Source of the DNA: Aquaspirillum serpens DSM 68
Lineage (GTDB): Bacteria > Pseudomonadota > Gammaproteobacteria > Burkholderiales > Aquaspirillaceae
Length of the DNA stretch: 50,939 nucleotides
Assembly (NCBI RefSeq): GCF_000420525.1
Contig: NZ_ATVC01000008.1
Location: forward strand, 1 to 50,939
Direction: 5' to 3'
In this document: positions 45,055 to 50,939 of the stretch, piece by piece
Layout: each line of letters starts with the position of its first letter
Position numbering within the stretch: the stretch's first letter is position 1
Notes under the pieces: model-generated
What the model saw: only the letters and a program-made list of their open reading frames with translations
What the model was told of the DNA's origin: nothing
The model's database searches: none
Translations under genes and position numbers: made by a program

Positions 45055-45519
45055 TTAAGCTTGGCTTTGCAAATAATTTTGCAAACCAATCTGTTTAATC
45101 AGATTCAGTTGTTGTTCCAACCAATGCGCGTGGTCTTCTTCTGTATCACGCAACAGATCTAACAACATATCGCGGGTGATGTAGTCTTGTTGTTTTTCAC
45201 AACAGGCCATCGCTTCACGCAACGTGGTAACCACTTCATATTCCACCTCTAAGTCACGCGCTAACATCGATGGCACGTCATGGCCAACTTTGACCTCCAG
45301 CGGTTTCATCGCCGGTACACCACCAAGGAACAAAATTCGGGCAATCAGCCGATCTGCATGTTCGGTTTCTTCTTGCGTTTCGTGCCAGATACGCTCATAC
45401 AGCTTGCTAAAACCCCAATTTTCATACATGCGGGCATGCAGAAAATACTGATCCCGCGCCATCAATTCCCCGGCCAACAAATCGTTTAAGTGTTGGATGA
45501 CTTCTGGATGACCTTGCAT
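45055..45519 (-). CDS. bfr: Bacterioferritin subunit lacking the haem-ligand Met52
   Basis: A 154-residue four-helix bacterioferritin from ATG 45519, with GGAG seven bases upstream. Ferroxidase ligands E18, E51 and H54 are present, and matching Glu/Glu/His residues occur in LEVEYE and DTEEDH. The methionine that ligates the inter-subunit haem in typical Bfr (position 52, usually EMxHAD) is a threonine here (EETEHAD). The protein may therefore not bind haem alone, or may pair with a second Bfr subunit encoded elsewhere, as in organisms with two-subunit bacterioferritins. Confidence 0.93.
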   Translation of the reverse strand: MQGHPEVIQHLNDLLAGELMARDQYFLHARMYENWGFSKLYERIWHETQEETEHADRLIARILFLGGVPAMKPLEVKVGHDVPSMLARDLEVEYEVVTTLREAMACCEKQQDYITRDMLLDLLRDTEEDHAHWLEQQLNLIKQIGLQNYLQSQA

Positions 45520-45540
45520 CACACTGCTCCTAAAAAATAA

Positions 45541-46704
45541 TTACTCGGCGGAACGCGGTTTGCGGTTACTGCCCGCTACCATCTTATATTCGAATAAACG
45601 ACATTCTAGAGCACCGTTGAACAAGGGAGTGCGCTTGGATGCAGATAAACGTACTCCTTTCGCCAATTGCGGATCGGCGCTCAGGAAATAAGCACGCCAA
45701 CCGGCTAAGGCACGTTTCATCCACGCCCCTAATTCAGGATAAAATGCCGCTAAATGTTCTTGTTCATCCAAGCGTACACCATACGGTGGATTACACACTA
45801 AAATCCCCTCTGCCGTTGGTGCCGACATCTCTAAAATATCACCAAGCTGCAGCGCAACCGCACCGTTTAGACCACAGGCGGTTAAATTTTCTTGGGCTGC
45901 AGCAAGCGCATAGCGATCTCCATCGCTGCCATAAATTGGCAATGTTTTTACCGGCAGCTCAGCCGCTTGCGCCTGTTGTTTTTCACGCTGCCACGCTTGG
46001 GCATCAAAACCCGGGAATTGTTCAAAAGCAAAGGTACGACCACGACCAGGCGCACGGTTGAGGGCAATATGTGCCGCTTCAACTAAGAAAGTCCCACTTC
46101 CACACATCGGGTCATATAATGTCTGTTCTGGTGTCCACCCTGTTAACGCCAAAATGCCAGCGGCTAAATTTTCTCGCAAAGGTGCTTCGCGGGTGGTTTG
46201 TCGCCAACCGCGTTTGAACAACGCCTCGCCGGAGGTGTCGAGATATAACGTGGCGTATTTGGCATCGAGGAAAACATGAATCCGGCGATGTGGTTGCGCG
46301 GTATCAACCGAAGGACGTTGTCCACCGGTACGTTCGCGAAAGACATCACAGATGGCGTCTTTCACTTTAAGACTGACAAAATCCAAACTTGGCAGTGGGC
46401 TTTTGATGGCATCAGTTTTGACTTTGAACGTGTCGGCGATGGAGAAGAACAGTGTCCAATCCACCCCCCGCGCCAGCCGATAGACATCATTTTCATTGCG
46501 GTAGGGCGCATGAGCCAACCGCAACAACACGCGACTGGCAACACGCGAATGTAGATTGACACGCCGCATTAAGGAAAATGCCCCGCTAAAGGCGACACCG
46601 CCATCTCGTGCGACAATCTGATTTGCACCCAAGGTATGCAATTCTTGAGTCAAGACCGGCTCTAAACCACGAGGACAAGGCGCGAAAAACTGTTCAGTCA
46701 ACAT
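45541..46704 (-). CDS. THUMP-domain SAM-dependent RNA methyltransferase (RlmL N-terminal type)
   Basis: A 387-residue protein with an N-terminal THUMP RNA-binding domain (about residues 45-160) and a C-terminal Rossmann methyltransferase domain with DPMCGSGTFLVEAA, a YGSDGD acidic loop and the catalytic NPPYG. It matches the family that makes N2-methylguanosine in 23S rRNA (G2445, the RlmL N-terminal half in enterics). The second methyltransferase half of enteric RlmL is absent, as is usual outside gammaproteobacteria. Divergent from mutY. Confidence 0.9.
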   Translation of the reverse strand: MLTEQFFAPCPRGLEPVLTQELHTLGANQIVARDGGVAFSGAFSLMRRVNLHSRVASRVLLRLAHAPYRNENDVYRLARGVDWTLFFSIADTFKVKTDAIKSPLPSLDFVSLKVKDAICDVFRERTGGQRPSVDTAQPHRRIHVFLDAKYATLYLDTSGEALFKRGWRQTTREAPLRENLAAGILALTGWTPEQTLYDPMCGSGTFLVEAAHIALNRAPGRGRTFAFEQFPGFDAQAWQREKQQAQAAELPVKTLPIYGSDGDRYALAAAQENLTACGLNGAVALQLGDILEMSAPTAEGILVCNPPYGVRLDEQEHLAAFYPELGAWMKRALAGWRAYFLSADPQLAKGVRLSASKRTPLFNGALECRLFEYKMVAGSNRKPRSAE

Positions 46705-46769
46705 AAACTTTGCTTAAAAAAAAGAAACTTTCTCTATTGTACCTGTCTTGTCGTTCCCTCTATAAGAAT

Positions 46770-47840
46770 ATGCCTATCTCTTCCAAACAATTTGCCAAAC
46801 AGCTGATAACATGGCAGAAAATTCATGGTCGTCATCATTTACCGTGGCAAGTTTCAGATGCCTACGCGGTATGGGTGTCGGAAATTATGTTGCAGCAAAC
46901 CCAAGTCAGCACCGTCTTGAACTACTATCCGCGTTTTATGGCGCGGTTTCCTACTGTCACGGCTTTAGCCAGTGCTGATATTGATGACGTGCTTAGCTTG
47001 TGGAGTGGCTTGGGTTATTACAGCCGCGCACGCAATCTTCACCGTGCAGCACAATATATTGCGACACACTATGGCGGCCAATTTCCACAACACGCAGCGC
47101 TGTTAGCCGAACTCCCGGGCATCGGTCGCTCCACCGCCGCCGCCATTGCTGCTTTTGCCTTTGGCCAACGCGAGGCTATTCTCGATGGCAATGTGCGCCG
47201 AGTATTCACCCGTGTCTTCGCGATAGAAGGTTGGCCGGGGAATAAAGCGATTGAGCAACAACTATGGCAGTTGGCCGAGTCGCTGTTACCGGATGCGGCC
47301 GAGATTCAACCCTATACGCAAGGGTTAATGGACCTTGGCAGTTTAGTCTGCCGCCGTGGTCAGCCGGATTGTGGCAGTTGTCCTTTTACTCAAGATTGTT
47401 TAGCCAATCAACAGGGCAGACAGCGCCAGCTACCCACCCCACGGCCAAAACGAGAGATACCACAACGCGAGGTAAGGTGGTTATTGCTCTACGACACCGA
47501 GGGTCGTGTCTTTTTAGAAAAGCGCCCACCAACTGGAATTTGGGGAGGGCTGTGGAGTTTGCCGGAATGGACAGCAGAACACACATCGCTAGCGCAACGG
47601 TTGCAGGAATTAGCCGTGATCGCGGAAGACGCCGCCGAAGCACCAGCGCCTTTACATGCTGTCACGCATCAGTTTACCCATTTTCATTTAACCGCTTACC
47701 CATATCCGCTTGCCGTTCGTACCCGAGCTGAGTGTCGCGAATCCGCATCCTGTTGGGTTAACGCAGCAGAATTAGCGCATATCGGCCTTGCCGCCCCAGT
47801 ACGACGTTTATTAGAGACATGGATGTCGTCTCTATTTTGA
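46770..47840 (+). CDS. mutY: A/G-specific adenine glycosylase
   Basis: MutY removes adenine mispaired with 8-oxoguanine. The 356-residue protein (ATG 46770; the frame opens at a TTG 46710 without family sequence) has the catalytic SEIMLQQTQV, the helix-hairpin-helix LPGIGRSTAAAIAAFAFG with the catalytic Asp in ILDGNVRRV, a 4Fe-4S loop C-x6-C-x2-C-x5-C (CRRGQPDCGSCPFTQDC) and a C-terminal NUDIX-like 8-oxoG recognition domain. Confidence 0.96.
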   Translation: MPISSKQFAKQLITWQKIHGRHHLPWQVSDAYAVWVSEIMLQQTQVSTVLNYYPRFMARFPTVTALASADIDDVLSLWSGLGYYSRARNLHRAAQYIATHYGGQFPQHAALLAELPGIGRSTAAAIAAFAFGQREAILDGNVRRVFTRVFAIEGWPGNKAIEQQLWQLAESLLPDAAEIQPYTQGLMDLGSLVCRRGQPDCGSCPFTQDCLANQQGRQRQLPTPRPKREIPQREVRWLLLYDTEGRVFLEKRPPTGIWGGLWSLPEWTAEHTSLAQRLQELAVIAEDAAEAPAPLHAVTHQFTHFHLTAYPYPLAVRTRAECRESASCWVNAAELAHIGLAAPVRRLLETWMSSLF

Positions 47841-47867
47841 TGAAAAAGAATTTAGGAAAAAATCGCC

Positions 47868-50072
47868 ATGGTTTCTGTTACCCGCCCATTGGTGGATTCT
47901 CTTGCTCATGCCGCTGATCCAGACCGTTGGTTAACCGGCTTAATCAGTGGGCTGCCACCGGAAGGGGCCAGCCTTGTCGAACGTGCTTTTCACACCGCAC
48001 GCGAACACTACGGTGAAGATAAGTTGCCGCCGGTTGGCGAGCGGCTGTTTACCCACGCTGTTGCTGCTGCCGCCATCGTCGCCGATATGGAGTTACTCGC
48101 CGATGCCATCGCCGCAACGTTGCTGTTTGCCATGCCCGATTACCGTGGCGATTATGTTGATTGGCTGAAGAAACACTTTACCCCCACTGTGGCAGAACTG
48201 GTGCAAGGGGTGAGTCGGATGCGACGGATTACGTTGTTGGCTTCGCAAGACCGTGAAGAAACGCCAGAAGCGCGGGCACAACAAGCAGAAACCATGCGTA
48301 AGATGTTGCTGGCGATGGTGGCAGATATTCGGATTGTGCTGATCAAATTGGCATGGCGTACCCAAACCATGCATTTCTTATCCCGTGTGCCCCAAGAATC
48401 TGAACGGCGGCGCATTGCACAAGAAACGATGGATTTGTTTGCACCACTCGCCAATCGGTTAGGGGTATGGCAGGTGAAGTGGGAGTTAGAAGATCTTGCT
48501 TTCCGCTATCTGCAACCGGACAGTTATAAAAAAATCGCCCGTTTGCTGGATGAACGGCGGGTAGAACGGATTGATTACATCGAGCGAGTCTTAAACGACC
48601 TGCGGCGAGAACTGGCTCACGCCCATATCGAAGCGGATGTCACAGGTCGGCCCAAGCATATTTATTCCATCTGGAAAAAAATGCGCAAAAAGAACCTCGA
48701 CTTTTCCGAGTTGTACGATATTCGGGCAGTACGGGTGTTGGTACACAGTCTGAAAGACTGTTACACCGTGTTGGGCCTAGTCCACAGCATGTGGCATCCG
48801 ATTCCAGGGGAGTTTGATGACTATGTGTCCAACCCCAAGCCGAATGACTACAAAAGCCTGCATACGGCAGTGGTTGGGCCAGAGGATAAAGTGCTCGAGG
48901 TACAAATTCGCACTTTTGAAATGCACGAACACGCTGAGTATGGCGTGGCAGCGCATTGGCGTTATAAAGAAGGCGGACAAGGCGATAGCCAGTATGAAGC
49001 CAAAATCGCTTGGCTACGCCAGTTGTTAGAATGGCGTGAAGAAGTCAGCGACCGCACCGCGCTAAGCAGCGAATTTCAGACCGCGTTGTTCTCCGACACC
49101 ATTTATGTTCTTACCCCAGCCGGTAAGGTTATCTCATTGCCGCAAGGCTCCACCCCGCTGGATTTTGCCTATTCCCTCCACACCGATTTAGGTCATCGTT
49201 GCCGAGGGGCAAAAATTGATGGGCAAATCGTGCCTTTATCCACGCCTCTGCAAAACGGCCAACGGATTGAAATTTTGGCGGCAAAAGAAGGCGGGCCGTC
49301 ATTAGACTGGCTGCATGATGGTTGGGTAAAAACCCATCGTGCCATCAGCAAAATTCGGCAGTGGATTCGGCAACAAAATGTCGATGTGGCGATTGAGGCT
49401 GGACGGCAGGTATTTGAGAAAGAAATCCAGCGTTTAAGCGTACAACCAAATTTGGAGCAGTTGAGTGAGAAACTCAATTTTCACAAGATTGAAGACGTCT
49501 ATGCCGCGCTGGGACATGGAGAACTGACACTCAAAGCGTTAGCACAGGCAATTCACAGCATTCATCCACCGCCCCCTGCCCCCGATCTCGATCCAAATTC
49601 GTTGATTCGCGCCAGCCGTGGCAGCTTTGATAGCCAAGGGGTGTTGATTGAAGGGGTGAATAATCTAATGACGGTGTTAGCGAAGTGCTGCAAACCGGCG
49701 CCGCCTGATGCAGTGGTTGGATTTGTGACCCGAGGGCGAGGGATTTCGATTCATCGCACCAACTGCCTGACCTTGAAACGACTCTCGGCGAATGCGCCAG
49801 AGCGTTTAATTCATGCCGCCTGGGGAAAACAAGAACGCAGTGTGTTCCCCATCGATATTGAAGTATTGGCGCGTGATCGGAATGGTTTACTGCGAGATAT
49901 TTCCGATATCTTTAGCCGTGAAAAACTCAACGTCACCGCAGTCAACACCCAAAGCCGTGATCTCAAAGCATCGATGCGCTTTACCGTTGAGGTGCGTAAT
50001 GTCAGCGAACTGTATCGGGTGTTGGCACGGATTACCGATGTGCCGGGGGTACAGGAAGCACGCCGGCTTTAA
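47868..50072 (+). CDS. relA: RelA-type (p)ppGpp synthetase with degenerate hydrolase domain
   Basis: A 734-residue long RSH protein for the stringent response. The N-terminal hydrolase-like domain lacks the HD metal motif (the site reads LLFAMPDY), so it should be synthetase-only. The synthetase domain has E315-F-D-D318 (the ExDD form of monofunctional RelA) and YVSNPKPNDYKSLHT. Then follow TGS (about residues 408-470), helical, zinc-finger/RIS (AKCCKPAPPDAVVG) and C-terminal ACT (about 660-734) domains that sense uncharged tRNA on the ribosome. A hairpin follows the stop. Confidence 0.96.
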   Translation: MVSVTRPLVDSLAHAADPDRWLTGLISGLPPEGASLVERAFHTAREHYGEDKLPPVGERLFTHAVAAAAIVADMELLADAIAATLLFAMPDYRGDYVDWLKKHFTPTVAELVQGVSRMRRITLLASQDREETPEARAQQAETMRKMLLAMVADIRIVLIKLAWRTQTMHFLSRVPQESERRRIAQETMDLFAPLANRLGVWQVKWELEDLAFRYLQPDSYKKIARLLDERRVERIDYIERVLNDLRRELAHAHIEADVTGRPKHIYSIWKKMRKKNLDFSELYDIRAVRVLVHSLKDCYTVLGLVHSMWHPIPGEFDDYVSNPKPNDYKSLHTAVVGPEDKVLEVQIRTFEMHEHAEYGVAAHWRYKEGGQGDSQYEAKIAWLRQLLEWREEVSDRTALSSEFQTALFSDTIYVLTPAGKVISLPQGSTPLDFAYSLHTDLGHRCRGAKIDGQIVPLSTPLQNGQRIEILAAKEGGPSLDWLHDGWVKTHRAISKIRQWIRQQNVDVAIEAGRQVFEKEIQRLSVQPNLEQLSEKLNFHKIEDVYAALGHGELTLKALAQAIHSIHPPPPAPDLDPNSLIRASRGSFDSQGVLIEGVNNLMTVLAKCCKPAPPDAVVGFVTRGRGISIHRTNCLTLKRLSANAPERLIHAAWGKQERSVFPIDIEVLARDRNGLLRDISDIFSREKLNVTAVNTQSRDLKASMRFTVEVRNVSELYRVLARITDVPGVQEARRL

Positions 50073-50098
50073 CAACTTTTTCATCCACAGACTCAAAG

Positions 50099-50120
50099 AC
50101 GCTACCTATTGCGGTAGCGT
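50099..50120. terminator. Hairpin between relA and the Mth938-domain gene
   Basis: ACGCTACC (50099-50106) / GGTAGCGT (50113-50120) with a 6-base loop between two convergent genes. The T-run is weak on both sides. Confidence 0.55.
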
Positions 50121-50145
50121 TTAGCACAACCACCACGGGCATCGA

Positions 50146-50508
50146 TTAAAACAGTGCCGCAACCACCCGCCGATCTTCATCAGCCAAAATATTAAACGTG
50201 CGGCAAGCCGCCTGAGTGGTCATCACCTCAACCCCCACCCCAGCCGCCAACAACGCCGCCGTCAATCGGGGATGAGGAAACTTTTGCCCTGTTCCCGTCC
50301 CCAGCAAAACGACCTCAGGCTCCCACGCTAACAGCGCCTCAAAATCACTGGCCTGTAAAGCGGCAAAATCTGCCACCTCCCAAGTTTCTAATCGTTCAGC
50401 ACTCACCAACAACGGTGGGGTGTGTTCCTGTTTATTGATGCTGACGCTGGTTTCGGAATACGCCGTAAAGCGGTTTTGATTGAGATTTTGGTTAAGGTGC
50501 AATTTCAT
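50146..50508 (-). CDS. Mth938-domain (DUF498, NDUFAF3-like) protein
   Basis: A 120-residue protein with the Mth938/DUF498 pattern: SAERLETWEV, PEVVLLGTGTGQKFPHPRL and the C-terminal GVEVMTTQAACRTFNILADEDRRVVAAL. Mitochondrial relatives help assemble complex I; the bacterial role is not established. It stands alone. The gap from 50509 to 50768 is AT-rich and shows no further gene I can support. Confidence 0.88.
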   Translation of the reverse strand: MKLHLNQNLNQNRFTAYSETSVSINKQEHTPPLLVSAERLETWEVADFAALQASDFEALLAWEPEVVLLGTGTGQKFPHPRLTAALLAAGVGVEVMTTQAACRTFNILADEDRRVVAALF

Positions 50509-50768
50509 AATCGAGGCAATCCCACAGAAAAATAGTCAAGACACGCGTTGATGTGCCGTTAGCAACAGCAATCTATCGAGAATGGGGGTTCGGGGACATT
50601 TAGCAAGGGAATGACTTGTCTCTCAAAACCGACAGACAGAATAACGATTTGCATATTTTTATCAAAAAATTCGGATAAATCATATATTATCTTAAAAAAT
50701 TTTTCTTTCAGTATCAAAACTCTCTTTTGACATCGATTTCCTCGAAAAGCCCGTTGCCACATGCCTAC

Positions 50769-50796
50769 TTGACATCCTCCCCGGCCTGAAGGCCGG
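50769..50796 (-). mobile_element. Right end of an IS200/IS605-type element with terminal hairpin
   Basis: The GC-rich hairpin CCGGCC-TGAA-GGCCGG (50781-50796) followed on the minus strand by GAGGATGTCAA is the familiar right end of tnpB-bearing IS605/IS1341-group elements. The likely boundary is TCAA (50772-50769). The rest of the element lies beyond the right edge. Confidence 0.75.
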
Positions 50797-50905
50797 AGAT
50801 TCCTACGGCGCTCAGACACGGCATTGAGCCGCATCTGAGTCGCTTCGGTGGGTTCCTGCTGCTGGCGGCATTGCTGCACCGCTCACTTCACAGGCGAACC
50901 GGGCG
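50773..50905 (-). ncRNA. Probable omegaRNA (3' part), overlapping the tnpB end
   Basis: In IS200/IS605 elements the guide scaffold is transcribed from the 3' end of tnpB through the right-end hairpin, and the guide is the flanking DNA. The sequence here has that arrangement; the upstream limit is a guess. The guide would start just outside the element, reading leftward from about 50768. Confidence 0.5.
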
Positions 50906-50939
50906 TGTCCCGCCCTTAGAACATTGATCGCGCCGACCA
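50812..50939 (-). CDS. tnpB: TnpB (OrfB) RNA-guided nuclease, C-terminal end only
   Basis: Reading the minus strand from the window edge gives VGAINVLRAGHARFACEVSG, then a Pro/Ala stretch and AGTHRSDSDAAQCRV before TGA at 50814-50812. The NVLRAGH block and the GTHRSDS tail are typical of TnpB C-termini in this IS group. Only 41 codons are visible, so whether the nuclease is intact cannot be judged. TnpB is an RNA-guided nuclease that helps the element persist after TnpA excision. Confidence 0.8.
   Translation of the reverse strand, partial: VGAINVLRAGHARFACEVSGAAMPPAAGTHRSDSDAAQCRV

Noticed and set aside
46733-46766. TTGTAC-18-TATAAG as a mutY promoter
   Set aside because: Its predicted start point would fall at or past the chosen mutY ATG at 46770, so it cannot serve that start without further assumptions.
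50559-50879. Minus-strand open frame of 106 codons near the right edge
   Set aside because: It overlaps the tnpB 3' end in another frame and crosses the IS end into AT-rich flank; composition is that of noise.

Overview
The window looks like the chromosome of a flagellated, Gram-negative betaproteobacterium, most likely in the Neisseriales (Chromobacteriaceae/Chitinibacteraceae type). The basis is a six-gene mlaFEDCBA operon ending in mlaA, a 16-stranded betaproteobacterial porin with the mature start DVQIYG, a DUF3579 gene, and the flagellar order flhB-flhA-flhF-flhG-fliA-motC. Most of the window has intermediate GC content. One block, about 5.83-12.95 kb, is clearly much more AT-rich. The assignment rests on gene content read by eye; no database search was run.

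Layout. Positions 1-1.7 kb hold an NtrC-type response regulator cut by the left edge and a CheB methylesterase without a receiver domain. Positions 1.97-5.7 kb hold the outer-membrane lipid asymmetry (Mla) operon. Positions 5.83-12.95 kb hold six tightly packed genes of an MSHA-like type IV filament assembly machine: secretin, TPR protein, GspE-type ATPase, GspF-type platform, GspL/MshI-like and PilO/MshJ-like proteins. No pilin gene is present. Acetate kinase, a lone Rieske oxygenase and a GH113-like glycosidase with an RTX tail follow to 17.6 kb.

Positions 17.6-24.6 kb form a complete haem-uptake operon on the minus strand, hemP-receptor-hmuS-hmuT-hmuU-hmuV-tonB. It is driven by a promoter whose -10 overlaps a Fur-box-like palindrome and whose predicted start site falls on the hemP ATG. 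An ArsC/YffB-like gene and dapE (overlapping), a secreted protein with an HEMQH motif and the flagellar block motC-fliA-flhG-flhF-flhA-flhB follow to 34.2 kb. The flhG product has a destroyed P-loop, and motC has no motD partner nearby.

Positions 34.4-50.5 kb are mostly core genes: thyA-folA, map, a porin, DUF3579, dinG, an Orn/Lys/Arg decarboxylase, argF and argG with hairpin-rich leaders, a bacterioferritin lacking the haem-ligand methionine, a THUMP-domain RNA methyltransferase, mutY, relA and a Mth938-domain gene. The right edge (50.77-50.94 kb) holds the 3' end of an IS200/IS605-type tnpB with its terminal hairpin, which would also be the 3' part of an omegaRNA.

The most unusual content is the AT-rich, pilin-less filament assembly module. 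Next come the attenuator-like hairpin at the start of the mla transcript, the leaderless Fur-controlled hemP promoter, the degenerate FlhG, the receiver-less CheB, the RTX-tailed glycosidase and the TnpB/omegaRNA end.
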